Source of the DNA: a virus
Length of the DNA stretch: 41,392 bases
Reading direction: 5' to 3' (one strand)
Virus record (IMG/VR): IMGVR_UViG_3300042462_000918
Location: 1-41,392 of that record
Below the pieces are notes generated by a model, which saw only the letters and a program-made list of their open reading frames with translations, made no database searches and was not told where the DNA came from. Positions 1 to 8,189 of the stretch are shown here, piece after piece. Each line of letters starts with the position of its first letter. Position 1 is the first letter of the stretch. The translations under genes were made by a program, and so were the position numbers.

Positions 1-248
1 TTCACGATGCCGTCAGACGCGGCAAAAAACGCAAGCACGTGCTTGATGAAGTGACGTTCGTTGTCCTTCAACTTGAGCCAGTCATTTCTGTCCTCGGCAA
101 GATCTATCTCTTCCGCAGTCCAGAAGGACGCTTCTTGTCGCTTAAACTCTTTCCAGAGATCATCGTGTACGATAGGATAAATGACAAACCTGTCTGGGTT
201 GTGCTGAAGAATCGGTTCTTCCATAATTTCTCCAAATGAGACACGCAT
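1..248 (-). CDS. nrdB: Class I ribonucleotide reductase beta subunit (partial, N-terminal 82 residues)
   Basis: Makes the radical-bearing small subunit of ribonucleotide reductase, which reduces ribonucleotides to deoxyribonucleotides for phage DNA synthesis. The minus frame reads [14 protein letters not shown], then [13 protein letters not shown], then [13 protein letters not shown]. These match the start of class Ia small subunits of the RRM2-like type, and the Asp closing EEIDL is the first iron-ligand position. The gene runs off the left edge, so the other ligands and the radical tyrosine are not visible. Two starts are possible. The ATG at 248 follows AAAGG six bases upstream. The in-frame ATG at 224 follows GGAG five bases upstream, and the protein would then begin MEEPIL. 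I use the longer form. It is the last gene of the replication block, 32 bases after the helicase stop. Family assignment is firm from the motifs. Confidence 0.9.
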   Translation of the reverse strand, partial: MRVSFGEIMEEPILQHNPDRFVIYPIVHDDLWKEFKRQEASFWTAEEIDLAEDRNDWLKLKDNERHFIKHVLAFFAASDGIV

Positions 249-280
249 AACTATCCTTTCATCCCACTGTCGGTCTGAAT

Positions 281-1702
281 TTATACTTCGTCTACCTTTA
301 CCATTCTCTTGGAAAGCTCTGAATCCTCTTTTAGCTCTTTCCACTTAAGCCTTAAAGCTTTTTTTACATCATCTTCATCTGCCTTAGCAGTCGCATCAAG
401 AGAACCAGCACCGCCTATGATCTCAAACTTGCTACGTGCTGTGTCAATCTTTAACGGAAAAACAAGGCCGTCTCTACCCGCACGGTTCTTAGCTACGTAC
501 AATCTGCCGAAGCCTGTCGACTTCTCATGGGACTTACGGGAGATACCCACCACGATGTCCGCCACTTGCGCCTTGCCGTAGGCCTCACTCATGTTGCTAA
601 GATCCACGATGTCGCTCTGCGAACCTTCCTTGTTAGACTGTGATGCCGTCCAGATCGGAATACCTCTTTCACCCGCAAGACCACGAAGCTCTTCATAGAT
701 CAGCTTCAGCTCATGACGAAGAGAATCGTACTGACGTGTCGAACGCATGATGTCTGCATAATCGATGATAATTACGCCTGGCTTGAAGCCCTTCACATCC
801 AGCCGCTCGATGTGGCTTCTGAGTGTGTAGATCGACGCGGTATTGGTTGGGAACTCTTTAATGATGAGTCGTCCCAGCTTCATATCCTTGTACTTTTCAA
901 GGACTTGATCCTTGTTGTCGATCACGGTGTTAGAATCCATATCACAAAGATTCGAATCGTAACGAAGACCGATCGCAGACTCCGACAACTCAAAAGTGTA
1001 GTGCAGCACGTCGATACCCTGCGTAAGGGCATATGCACCAAGATTAATGAGGAAATGTGACTTTCCTACGCCTGTCGGTGCGACGACGACGCCGATCTCG
1101 CCTGCACCGAGACCACCGTTGAAGATGTCCTTCTTGTCAAGCTCGCCGAGACCTGTAGGAACTGCGTTTCGCTGAAGCCGAGTGAACCTGCTCTCATAAT
1201 CTGCAAAAAAGTCGTGACCGAGTTGGGGAGCTGTTCCAACCATGACAGCCTTCTTGATGCCATCCACGATAGACTCATACTTTTCAGCCTGAATCTGCTC
1301 GACTGCCTCCTCGAGGGCCTTCTTAAGGGCCTGCTTTTTACAAAAGTCGAGAGACTTTTCACGAACGTATTGCAGGTCGCCGGGATCTGGATTTGCTCGC
1401 ATTCGCTGGAGATAATCCACGATTTGATCTCTGATGATGGTGTCAGTACCTGTCTTCAGCTCATCACGAATAATGGTGAGAAGAAGCTGAAGCGTTGGAA
1501 ACACCTTGTACTTCTTGGCATAAGAAAAATACCTGTCTGCGAGGTATTGCAGGTACTTTGGCTCAAAGTATCCTACTTCGAAAACCTCGAGCATCTGCTC
1601 AGCGAAGTGCTTATCCACAAGCAACGCTTGGACGACTTTTTCTTGAAATGACTTTCCATAAGTGCCAAAAGATGCCTTTGTCACAGCCTTATCTTCAATC
1701 AT
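281..1702 (-). CDS. Replicative DNA helicase, DnaB-like (T4 gp41 type)
   Basis: Ring helicase that unwinds DNA at the phage fork, the counterpart of T4 gp41. The 473-residue protein has an N-terminal helical domain (about 1-160) and a RecA-fold domain. Walker A is APTGVGKS (208-215), Walker B is VIIIDYAD (310-317), WTASQSN (351-357) is the sensor motif H3, and KNRAGRDG (405-412) fits the motif H4/arginine-finger region. I chose the ATG at 1702 rather than the upstream in-frame ATG at 1726. It forms an ATGA overlap with the stop of the exonuclease gene and has GAGG five bases before it. The gene is therefore probably translationally coupled to the exonuclease. No primase is seen in the window. 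Confidence 0.9.
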   Translation of the reverse strand: MIEDKAVTKASFGTYGKSFQEKVVQALLVDKHFAEQMLEVFEVGYFEPKYLQYLADRYFSYAKKYKVFPTLQLLLTIIRDELKTGTDTIIRDQIVDYLQRMRANPDPGDLQYVREKSLDFCKKQALKKALEEAVEQIQAEKYESIVDGIKKAVMVGTAPQLGHDFFADYESRFTRLQRNAVPTGLGELDKKDIFNGGLGAGEIGVVVAPTGVGKSHFLINLGAYALTQGIDVLHYTFELSESAIGLRYDSNLCDMDSNTVIDNKDQVLEKYKDMKLGRLIIKEFPTNTASIYTLRSHIERLDVKGFKPGVIIIDYADIMRSTRQYDSLRHELKLIYEELRGLAGERGIPIWTASQSNKEGSQSDIVDLSNMSEAYGKAQVADIVVGISRKSHEKSTGFGRLYVAKNRAGRDGLVFPLKIDTARSKFEIIGGAGSLDATAKADEDDVKKALRLKWKELKEDSELSKRMVKVDEV

Positions 1703-2685
1703 CCGTTCCTCACATTTTCGATGCAATTGAAAGTCATCAAGAATTCCGCAACATCGAAATCATTGATACCCTCTTTGATAAGAGACTTTACAAGACCCAT
1801 CCTATTCGCTTGCGGTACAAATGTATCGATCAACGAATCTATCTTGGATGCTTGATGATGCGACAACATTCCGCCGTCGAGATATACCAGTCTCCAATTT
1901 CTTTTTACGTCCTCCCTGGACTCCAGAATCCTTCGATAAGAAACAGACTCTTCCGAGTGAGATTCGCAGTACTTGAACACGTCTTCAAGGATAATGTCGT
2001 CCTCGAGTGACAGAAACGGCAACACTTTCGCCGCCGTCTTGAACCCGAGCCCTTTCACACCCGTGATGTTGTCAGTAGCATCTCCGCAGAGCGCCTTGGC
2101 GAGGGCAAAATTCTTGGGTTGAATTCTGAACTCTTCCACGACGTCGGCGACAGTCACATAGTTCTTCTTATGAAGATTGTAGATCTTTGTGCTGTCATCC
2201 AGCAGCTGGTACATGTCCTTGTCTGACGACACGATGACCTTAAGCTTGTCCTTGAACCTACCCCTCGCAAGGTAGGCAATGACGTCATCACCTTCGCAGT
2301 CGGAAGCGTACAGCTGACAAGCAGGTACATTCTTCAACATCGCAAGAAGGGCGACGATCTGGTGCTGCTTGTTCTCGTCTGTGTCAGGTATGTCGTCCTC
2401 GTAAAACCTGTTTAGCTTCTCCGGTTTGCGATTCATCTTGTACTCGGAGTACAGGGCACGTCTTTTTTGAGATCCACCGCCCTCCCAGGCTATGTAGACG
2501 GCCCTCGGACTAATTTCATTGACCAACCTACGGAGCGTTTTTAGGAAACCTATACAGCCACCCATCTGGTACCCGTGGGATGACATCGTCGGATATGCGC
2601 TGTACGAACGCACAAAGAGATTCATTGCGTCAAAAATTAAAATCGGCCTTTCATCATTTGACATGCTACAAATATAATTTTCCAT
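1699..2685 (-). CDS. 5'-3' exonuclease / RNase H of the FEN family
   Basis: Structure-specific 5' nuclease expected to remove RNA primers and flaps during lagging-strand synthesis, like T4 RNase H. The acidic clusters of the PIN/FEN fold are present: D19 in IFDAMNLF, E131/D133/D134 in EGDDVIA, D155/D157 in SSDKDMYQL, and D202/D205 in GDATDNITGVKGLG, which begins the helix-3-turn-helix. Where the usual FDG motif is expected the protein reads AWEGG (E68), a conservative Asp-to-Glu change. Length (328) is normal for phage members. The start at 2685 has only a purine-rich GAGAGAG directly before it; an ATG at 2664 has no Shine-Dalgarno sequence at all. The gene follows a strong terminator and overlaps the helicase gene by four bases. 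Confidence 0.88.
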   Translation of the reverse strand: MENYICSMSNDERPILIFDAMNLFVRSYSAYPTMSSHGYQMGGCIGFLKTLRRLVNEISPRAVYIAWEGGGSQKRRALYSEYKMNRKPEKLNRFYEDDIPDTDENKQHQIVALLAMLKNVPACQLYASDCEGDDVIAYLARGRFKDKLKVIVSSDKDMYQLLDDSTKIYNLHKKNYVTVADVVEEFRIQPKNFALAKALCGDATDNITGVKGLGFKTAAKVLPFLSLEDDIILEDVFKYCESHSEESVSYRRILESREDVKRNWRLVYLDGGMLSHHQASKIDSLIDTFVPQANRMGLVKSLIKEGINDFDVAEFLMTFNCIENVRNG

Positions 2686-2724
2686 CTCTCTCAGTACAGA
2701 TTAAGTCGCAAAGTCTAAAAACAA

Positions 2725-2756
2725 AAAAACCCATGGAAGCGATTCCATGGGTTTTT
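2725..2756 (-). terminator. Strong intrinsic terminator after the 116-residue tagged gene
   Basis: Arms 2725-2738 and 2743-2756 pair as a 14-bp stem (GC core CCCATGG, A/T flanks) around a 4-base loop at 2739-2742. On the minus strand the stem is followed by a run of seven T. It lies just downstream of the stop at 2775 and upstream of the exonuclease gene. The flanking A and T runs make it potentially bidirectional. It should separate the dUTPase-side unit from the exonuclease/helicase/nrdB unit. Confidence 0.85.
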
Positions 2757-2774
2757 AACTCCTGATAACAACTA

Positions 2775-3125
2775 TTAATCTGAACTTGGTTTTGGCTTGT
2801 GAACGCTAACTGGATGGTGTCGCTCAACATCATCAATTTCTTCCCAGCGACTTTCTTCCTCTAGCCAGTACTCAACGTCAACATCATCTTTTTGACCCAC
2901 GATTTGTCCGTAGACCACGTGATACTCATGCTTCGAGTCCACGGGTACACCTGCAGCCAAAAGGGCACGAAGTGGTACCATCTTGGTTGGATCGTTGTCG
3001 TAGGTACGAATGATCTTGGCGATTCGAATTGGATCAATCCTTGATTCGGAAACGAGCTTGTGATCTCTCACAGAGGAATACTCTTCACGAATGATCTGCT
3101 GGAGGTTTGACAACGAGAGCTTCAT
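2775..3125 (-). CDS. Small protein with the N-terminal MKLS...IIREEY tag
   Basis: Function unknown. The 116-residue protein starts MKLSLSNLQQIIREEYSSV, an amphipathic segment nearly the same as the starts of the proteins at 22629-22913 and 25270-25623, although the rest differs. Residues 30-65 look like a small mixed fold (IRIAKIIRTYDND, VPLRALLAAGVPV). They are followed by a strongly acidic stretch (DDVDVEYWLEEESRWEEIDD) and a short His/Pro/Lys tail. The central part, which mentions a distance-like 'HEYHVVYGQIVG' strand, is not a domain I can name. A TATAATTA element lies 14 bases before the ATG and a strong terminator lies downstream, so it may be its own transcription unit. No good Shine-Dalgarno sequence is seen. 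Confidence 0.72.
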   Translation of the reverse strand: MKLSLSNLQQIIREEYSSVRDHKLVSESRIDPIRIAKIIRTYDNDPTKMVPLRALLAAGVPVDSKHEYHVVYGQIVGQKDDVDVEYWLEEESRWEEIDDVERHHPVSVHKPKPSSD

Positions 3126-3131
3126 AATCAG

Positions 3132-3139
3132 TAATTATA
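3132..3139 (-). promoter_or_regulatory. TATAATTA promoter-like element
   Basis: On the minus strand TATAATTA lies in the 52-base gap between the dUTPase stop and the ATG at 3125. It could serve as a -10 box or as a copy of the NATARTTA element found before the virion genes. There is no convincing -35 hexamer at 17 bases. It is very close to the start codon (14 bases), which leaves little room for a leader. Confidence 0.35.
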
Positions 3140-3177
3140 CAGCTTTTTCAAAATTTGTTCTTTTTTGTACAAATTAA

Positions 3178-3633
3178 TCACACACCCGTAGATCCAAAAC
3201 CGCCAGATGAACGCCTGGTCGGTTCTAAATCCGTGCTACGAACACTGGAAAAAACTACCGGGATGACAGGTGCAAATACAAGCTGCGCGATCCTGTCACC
3301 CTTATTCACAAGAAAATCATTCTTTCCCATGTTAGCGAGGATGACCTTAACCTCTCCCCTGTAATCGCTATCGAGAGTTCCAACTCCATTTAGGACAAAA
3401 ACGCCCTCTCTGGCTGCCAGTCCTGACCTGGATCTGACCTGGCATTCGTAACCCTTAGGAATTTCCATCGAAAGTCCTGTCGGCACTATAACCCAACTGC
3501 CCTTTGGAATACATACGTCCTCTGAGGCAGTTACATCACAACCAGCTGCACCAGCAGATGCATACCTAGGCTGTGTCTCTCCGACATACTTGACAGTCAA
3601 GATCCTGTCTTCATAACCATCCGTATCAATCAT
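3178..3633 (-). CDS. dut: dUTP diphosphatase (dUTPase)
   Basis: Hydrolyses dUTP to dUMP and pyrophosphate, keeping uracil out of phage DNA and feeding dTMP synthesis. All five motifs of the trimeric dUTPase family are visible: AGAAGCDV (I), VRSRSGLA (II), GVGTLDSDYRGEVKV with the catalytic Asp (III), GDRIAQLVFAP (IV) and the C-terminal Arg-rich RRSSGGFGSTG arm (V). I start it at the ATG at 3633 (151 residues). It overlaps the RecA stop by 8 bases and has GAGGAG upstream. The frame stays open for 31 more codons upstream, but these encode a Ser/Lys/Arg-rich run inside the RecA gene and are not dUTPase-like. It is probably coupled to recA. Confidence 0.95.
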   Translation of the reverse strand: MIDTDGYEDRILTVKYVGETQPRYASAGAAGCDVTASEDVCIPKGSWVIVPTGLSMEIPKGYECQVRSRSGLAAREGVFVLNGVGTLDSDYRGEVKVILANMGKNDFLVNKGDRIAQLVFAPVIPVVFSSVRSTDLEPTRRSSGGFGSTGV

Positions 3634-4870
3634 CTGTCGTCGTCTCCTCATCTTCATCTGGCTCGACTTCTTCCATGTCATCCTGACCATTTGTGATGAG
3701 AGCACAATCGATGACCTTATCGACAAACGGCTTGTATGCTGGGTCTCTCATAACGTCTCCGAAGTCATTCTTATAGAACTTTTTCTCAACGATGATCTCT
3801 CCTGTCGAAGAATCAGAGACAACCAGCTCTTTCCATGAACTTGTTCCAGCGATGGAAACGTCTACATCTCGTGTTACCTTCTTTGAATCAGTCCATGACA
3901 TGGAAACCTTGTTCTTTTCGCACCACGCTCGGCACTCGTCAAAAAGGTACTCGTGCTCCACGATGCCTTTTCCAAAGTGAATGTCAAACTCGCACTTACG
4001 GAAAGGAGGTGCGACCTTGTTCTTCTTGATGGAGATAGTCGTGTGAATACCGATGATATTCCCGGCTTTATCCTTGATCGGACTACCGCTACCAAGCCGG
4101 ATTCTCACTGAGGCATGGAAAGGAAGCGACTTTCCGCCAGGGCTCACGAGGGGATCGCCATGCATGACGCCGATAGACTCTCTCAACTGATTGATGCAAA
4201 TAAGAGTCACGTGGTTCTGACCGATCACACCCGTGATCTTACGGAAACCCTTGCTCAAAACACGAGCCTGCAGGCCGACCGTATTCTGATCATAATCACC
4301 CTCGAGCTCTGCCTTCGGAGAAGACGCCGCGACGGAGTCCCAAATCACAAGAATTGGCACGTTCTTATCAACGAGCTGCTTTGCCTTAGTGACTGTACTC
4401 TCGATGATCGCAAACACCTCTTCGGTGCAGTGAGTATCGCAATACACAAACCTCTTGGAGATGTCGATTCCCATGTGGCGAAGCTTTTGAATTGGCGTCG
4501 CATTTTCGGTATCAACATACACCACAAGCCCACCCAAAGACTGGGTTACTGCTGCGGCATGATATGCAAGGTGAGACTTACCAGAAGATGGAAGACCTGA
4601 GATCTCAATGATTCGACCTTCAGGATAACCCCCACCCATTGCATTGCGAATCGCATAGTTAAGCTGGATAGAACCTGTATCAATCCAACGCTTTACAAGG
4701 GTTGGCGCTTCATCTACGCTTAGATTATAAGCCACTCTTTGCCCAAACTCTTTGTTAAGCTGCTTGATAAGATCGGCAGTGAGATTATCAATCTCATCAC
4801 TACCCTTCTTCTTCGGCAGCTTTTCAGGAGTTTCGGCTGGAGCGGCAACTTTTGGTGTTGCCTTTGCCAT
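3626..4870 (-). CDS. RecA/UvsX-type recombinase
   Basis: Strand-exchange ATPase that forms filaments on ssDNA, used in phage recombination-dependent replication and repair. Walker A is GLPSSGKS (92-99), and VPILVIWDS (161-169) carries the Walker B Asp. The NQLRESIGV segment (217-225), followed by SPGGKSLPFHASVRI, covers the L2 DNA-binding loop and the conserved strand after it. The N-terminus is Lys/Ala/Pro-rich and the C-terminus ends in a very acidic tail (EEVEPDEDEET), as in RecA and UvsX. At 414 residues it is close to T4 UvsX in length. The gene lies 10 bases after the gp32-like SSB gene and overlaps dut, giving the functional order SSB, recombinase, dUTPase. An AAGGAGTAAAAA element precedes the ATG. 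Confidence 0.92.
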   Translation of the reverse strand: MAKATPKVAAPAETPEKLPKKKGSDEIDNLTADLIKQLNKEFGQRVAYNLSVDEAPTLVKRWIDTGSIQLNYAIRNAMGGGYPEGRIIEISGLPSSGKSHLAYHAAAVTQSLGGLVVYVDTENATPIQKLRHMGIDISKRFVYCDTHCTEEVFAIIESTVTKAKQLVDKNVPILVIWDSVAASSPKAELEGDYDQNTVGLQARVLSKGFRKITGVIGQNHVTLICINQLRESIGVMHGDPLVSPGGKSLPFHASVRIRLGSGSPIKDKAGNIIGIHTTISIKKNKVAPPFRKCEFDIHFGKGIVEHEYLFDECRAWCEKNKVSMSWTDSKKVTRDVDVSIAGTSSWKELVVSDSSTGEIIVEKKFYKNDFGDVMRDPAYKPFVDKVIDCALITNGQDDMEEVEPDEDEETTTDD

Positions 4871-4880
4871 TTTTTACTCC

Positions 4881-5717
4881 TTAGTCGTCGTTCATCAGGT
4901 CTTCAAAAGCCTCGTCCAGTGTCTGCTTACGTGCAGGAGCAGGCTCACTTGCTGCCTTTGCGGCAGGAGCGGCGGACTTAACATCATCAATAAGATCATC
5001 CAAAGCGTTGGAGTTGATGGCTGGACCCCTTGTGGTCCCTTCATCTACGACATTCGGGGTAGTATCACCGTTCAGCCATGCATTGAGAACGGTCTCAATT
5101 TCTTCTCGCGACTTGAGCCGATACATGTCATCAATGTTTGGGACTGCGTCCATCCACTTCTTCACAGTGACTGGGTCATCGTGAATCTTTGTGGGTCTTC
5201 CCTTACAGTCAACGACAGTGTCCTGGAACTGCTTGCCTGGCGGCTGGGTGATTGTGACCTTCAGGTCGAAACCCTCGTTGGGATCGAGGATGTCGCCGTA
5301 GTCTTCGTCGATAAAGAAGCTGAGAAGTCGCTGATAAACAATCTTACCAAAGGACCAAACCATCGGTCCCTTATCTTCCTGACCACGAACAATGACTGAT
5401 GCATATGCACGCATCTTGGACTGAAGCTGCTTTGCAAGCGTACGATCATCTGGCTTACCTGAATTGTAAAGCTTACGAATCAGATCATCAATTGGATCTG
5501 GCTTACCGAACTGCTTTGGGGCAAGAATACCAGCATTGTTACCAATATAGTAGAACCAGCGCTCAATGAAAGGCTGGCCTTCCACGGCATTCTTCCAAGG
5601 AAGACAACGAATCTTATACTCACCTACACCTGGCTTCCAAAGCTGGACGTTGGAAGTCTTCTTTACACCACTGAGCTCTGCCATTCGACGGCGAATCGCC
5701 TCTAGATCAACTGCCAT
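4881..5717 (-). CDS. Single-stranded DNA-binding protein (T4 gp32-like)
   Basis: Coats ssDNA at the fork and recruits replication proteins. The 278-residue protein has a basic N-terminus (LEAIRRRMAEL), a core with aromatic and basic residues (ERWFYYIGNN, MRAYASVIVRG, VWSFGKIVYQRLLSFF, DPNEGFDLKV), and an Ala/Pro-rich linker to an acidic tail (TLDEAFEDLMNDD). This is the gp32 plan, in which the tail binds partner proteins. The Cys/His zinc site of T4 gp32 is not visible, so this is a zinc-less variant. It stands directly before the recombinase gene, as expected for a recombination module. GGAAAGAGGAA lies upstream of the ATG. Confidence 0.85.
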   Translation of the reverse strand: MAVDLEAIRRRMAELSGVKKTSNVQLWKPGVGEYKIRCLPWKNAVEGQPFIERWFYYIGNNAGILAPKQFGKPDPIDDLIRKLYNSGKPDDRTLAKQLQSKMRAYASVIVRGQEDKGPMVWSFGKIVYQRLLSFFIDEDYGDILDPNEGFDLKVTITQPPGKQFQDTVVDCKGRPTKIHDDPVTVKKWMDAVPNIDDMYRLKSREEIETVLNAWLNGDTTPNVVDEGTTRGPAINSNALDDLIDDVKSAAPAAKAASEPAPARKQTLDEAFEDLMNDD

Positions 5718-5828
5718 AATTCCTATTCCTCTTTCCTCTTTTTGGCAAGAAACTTTCCACTACTTCGTGGATTGTCTCCAACCTAAACTGAATTCCGCTT
5801 GTAGTTCAAGTTGACTTGAAGTTTTTTG

Positions 5829-6062
5829 TCAGCTCCATTCTTTCTTAGGACCGGGAGACTCTCCACCCATGTGTCCCACGACGGCTCCACCACCAACAGC
5901 AGAGAACTCGCTGACGCCGTCACTCTTCTTACCAGAACGTTTGTTTCGCTTTTTATCGCGTCTCGATTTCTTCCCTCCAGGCGGCAGCAATTGATTGCCA
6001 ACTCTAGGATTTCCTACCTCGAGCAGAAGGGAGATATATTCTTTAAGTAAGGAGTGACTCAT
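5829..6062 (-). CDS. Small basic protein starting MSHSLLKEYISLLLE
   Basis: Unknown function, 77 residues. The start MSHSLLKEYISLLLEVG is a short amphipathic helix of a type I have seen at the N-termini of other marine phage proteins. It is followed by a very basic linker (GGKKSRRDKKRNKRSGKK, about 30-47) and a Gly-rich end (VGGGAVVGHMGGESPG). I use the ATG at 6062, 17 bases after the upstream gene's stop. A TTG further up (6107) would overlap that gene and adds non-conserved-looking residues. There is no clear ribosome binding site, so translation may depend on the gene before it. The basic middle would suit nucleic acid or scaffold contact, but that is inference. Confidence 0.6.
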   Translation of the reverse strand: MSHSLLKEYISLLLEVGNPRVGNQLLPPGGKKSRRDKKRNKRSGKKSDGVSEFSAVGGGAVVGHMGGESPGPKKEWS

Positions 6063-6078
6063 GTCATAAATATGAGCA

Positions 6079-6336
6079 TCACGCCAAAACGACCTTGGAA
6101 CGTACAAGCCCTAAAGTCTCTGTGATTTTTCTGTCAAGCTCTTTTTTGAGATTCTCAGAGTGGGCTTCCACCTCAGAAGCCTTTAATTCTTCAAGTAATG
6201 CCCAAACTGACTCTGCCTCGTCCTTCAAAAACTTAGCTAAAGCAATAGCTGCTTTCAAGGCAGCAAACATCTCGATGGGCTCTGTGTCAGGGAGTACACT
6301 CTCAAGCTCTTTGAGCTTTTCTTCGACCTCATTCAT
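6079..6336 (-). CDS. Small helical protein, unknown function
   Basis: An 85-residue protein that is almost entirely helical and heptad-like: VEEKLKELESVL, MFAALKAAIALAKFLKDEAESVWALLEELKA, LKKELDRKITETLGLV. It is probably a coiled coil or a small helical bundle. The start is well fixed. The ATG at 6336 overlaps the HD-domain gene stop as ATGA, and AGGGGGG lies seven bases before it. Translation is therefore coupled to the HD hydrolase, which may be a partner. No family recognised. Confidence 0.72.
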   Translation of the reverse strand: MNEVEEKLKELESVLPDTEPIEMFAALKAAIALAKFLKDEAESVWALLEELKASEVEAHSENLKKELDRKITETLGLVRSKVVLA

Positions 6337-6941
6337 CTAAACCCCCCCTTTTCTTGCCGGGTCGAAAGATAATCAGCGACCATGACCACATGGGCCAGTA
6401 GGGGCTCTTTCAAGCAGTAAGACTTGTTTTCATCAAGAACATATCCGTCGTTCAAAAGAATGGCAAGATATTCATCTGTCTTCAAGTGCAACCCGTAATG
6501 TTGGCAGACAAACACACTGCGTTGCGGCGTCTTCATGTGCGTCATATCCTTGTTGTACTTGTACATTTCGCCAAGCTTATCTCGGTGCCAATCGGAATCC
6601 TGCGGTACATAATAGTCGACAAATGTCCCATCATTTTCAGGAAGTCCTAACTTTCCGATGTCGTGGAAGAGGCATCCGATGATAAGAGAGTCTTTCGGCA
6701 ATGACCATCCGAATGCCTTAGAGTAAGTCAAGGCATTTTGAAGGACGCGAAGAGAGTGGTCGACGAGCCCACCAGGTTCAGCAAGGTGATAGTCTTTCCT
6801 AGACGATGCCGGGCACATGACAAGCCTCTCCCCTAGATCATCCACAAGCCTCAATGCTGCCTCAGACCTATCGCCTAGCTTCTCGCATAAAGACCGAAAC
6901 TTGCCATAATTTTGTTCAATTTGTTCTGCTGTAAGTGTCAT
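6333..6941 (-). CDS. HD-domain phosphohydrolase
   Basis: Metal-dependent hydrolase of the HD superfamily. The metal ligand pattern is visible: H62 in GGLVDHSLRV, H93-D94 in CLFHDIGKLG, H148 in CQHYG, and D190 in VMVADYLS. This resembles the HD proteins that act on nucleotides or on RNA/DNA 3' ends (YhaM-like HD domains), but the OB-fold of YhaM is absent and the substrate cannot be told from sequence. The protein is 202 residues. It lies between the polymerase gene and a coupled helical protein, so a role in nucleotide or nucleic acid metabolism is likely. The ATG at 6941 has no clear Shine-Dalgarno sequence. Confidence 0.82.
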   Translation of the reverse strand: MTLTAEQIEQNYGKFRSLCEKLGDRSEAALRLVDDLGERLVMCPASSRKDYHLAEPGGLVDHSLRVLQNALTYSKAFGWSLPKDSLIIGCLFHDIGKLGLPENDGTFVDYYVPQDSDWHRDKLGEMYKYNKDMTHMKTPQRSVFVCQHYGLHLKTDEYLAILLNDGYVLDENKSYCLKEPLLAHVVMVADYLSTRQEKGGFR

Positions 6942-6965
6942 GTATCAATTGTATGACATGGATGC

Positions 6966-8189
6966 TTAATTGTGCAATCCACCCAAAATCTCTGGTTTTA
7001 TCGGGAAGACCTGCACGTACCCCGGCACTTTTACCTCTTTTATGGACATAACCTTTTCGATGTCTTCCGGGGCAACATCAAGGATCAACGCGTCGTGAAG
7101 GACGAACAGGGGCCTGATACCGGGAGAGGAAGAAAGATCTTCGACGATATTTGAGAAGCCTAAGAGGGCGACGTCCACACCGGTGGACTGTGCGTATGAA
7201 TTCACGAAGATGTGGTCGAGGGGCTCTTCGATCACGATCCTCCGCCCATACCGATTCGTGATCGTCCCAGTCTTCAAAAACTCATCTTTCACACGCTTCT
7301 TCAGTTCAATCGTCTTGAAATACGACTTTACCTTGGCCACAAAATCATCCAGCTCTTTTCCTCCGATGCCAAGGGCCGCCCCCAGGGCGGTCTTACTGGA
7401 ACCATACAGCTCCGAAATGACTGCACCTTTTGCGGCTTTCCTGTCCACACTTCCCCCAAAAACCTCAGAGGAGATGTAAGAGTACAGATCTACGTCAGGG
7501 CAGCTGCCTCCAGCTTCGTACAAAAGAACGCGCGCTTCGAGAGCAGAAAAATCCAAAGACACAATGGAGCCGCCTAGGTGGGACGGGACGATCATGTCCC
7601 TGTATTGCTTCTTAATGGTCAAGATGTGCGGACCCGACTCAACGGTAAGCCGCCCAGTCCGCGTGCCGAACCTATCATAGGTGACGGGCACGGCAAACCC
7701 ATCAATACCGGGCTTGAAGCCGTCAACGACACGGTGGTTCATCCCACTTTCCTCAAGCACAAATTCAAATCGACGGCGGTCGATTTTGGCTGGTGCGAGT
7801 GACCTGAGAACATGTGCCTCGGGCACCCACACTGCCTCATAGAACGCACGATTTAATGTGGGGAAGGTTTCCTTCACAGAATTTATGAGCCTCTTTACAA
7901 AGGCGCGGTGCGCGTCAGCTGGCATGATCAGCGACCAAGGCAAAGCTTGAAAGGAACCTGAGACAAGGGAGCTCATGGCGGAGACGAAGCGTGCGGGTGG
8001 CGAAACGTCGAGGCTTGTGCCATTCAACTTTAAGAGTGTATCAAGACACCTGTCGTCATATGTCTTCAGCTTGCCCGATAAGTGCCAAAAACCTGCAGGC
8101 ACAGTTGATGACCAGAGATAACCTTCGTCAAGAAGAAGGTGCTTCTCCGTACCTAAAACGCTTGAATCGATGCATATCTGTTCCAACAT
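6966..8189 (-). CDS. Family A DNA polymerase, polymerase domain only
   Basis: Template-directed DNA synthesis. Landmarks in order: TGRLTVESG (178-186), the thumb/palm GRLSS-type motif; motif A DFSALEARV with D213 and E218; motif B DRKAAKGAVISELYG with R250, K254 and Y262; NSYAQSTGVD (330-339); motif C LHDALILDV with H365 and D366. Two usual residues differ. The O-helix Phe (E. coli Pol I F762) is Ile258, and the Glu after the motif C HD is Ala367. The 407-residue protein has no 3'-5' exonuclease domain and none is found next to it. Rhodothermus phage RM378 encodes its polymerase and exonuclease as separate genes, so a split enzyme is plausible. The start at 8189 has no clear ribosome binding site. 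Confidence 0.85.
   Translation of the reverse strand: MLEQICIDSSVLGTEKHLLLDEGYLWSSTVPAGFWHLSGKLKTYDDRCLDTLLKLNGTSLDVSPPARFVSAMSSLVSGSFQALPWSLIMPADAHRAFVKRLINSVKETFPTLNRAFYEAVWVPEAHVLRSLAPAKIDRRRFEFVLEESGMNHRVVDGFKPGIDGFAVPVTYDRFGTRTGRLTVESGPHILTIKKQYRDMIVPSHLGGSIVSLDFSALEARVLLYEAGGSCPDVDLYSYISSEVFGGSVDRKAAKGAVISELYGSSKTALGAALGIGGKELDDFVAKVKSYFKTIELKKRVKDEFLKTGTITNRYGRRIVIEEPLDHIFVNSYAQSTGVDVALLGFSNIVEDLSSSPGIRPLFVLHDALILDVAPEDIEKVMSIKEVKVPGYVQVFPIKPEILGGLHN

Noticed and set aside
39-239. 66-codon plus frame at the left edge
   Set aside because: It is the antisense of the N-terminus of nrdB, whose motifs are clear on the minus strand.
5718-5828. Terminator between the small basic gene and the SSB gene
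   Set aside because: A short TTCAAGT/ACTTGAA inverted repeat exists, but its loop would be only two bases and the T run is on the plus side, so it would not end minus-strand transcripts.
5783-6001. A 72-codon minus frame overlapping the small basic protein gene
   Set aside because: The alternative frame gives a basic Arg-rich product without a ribosome binding site. The 5829-6062 frame has the Leu-rich helical start typical of such small phage proteins.
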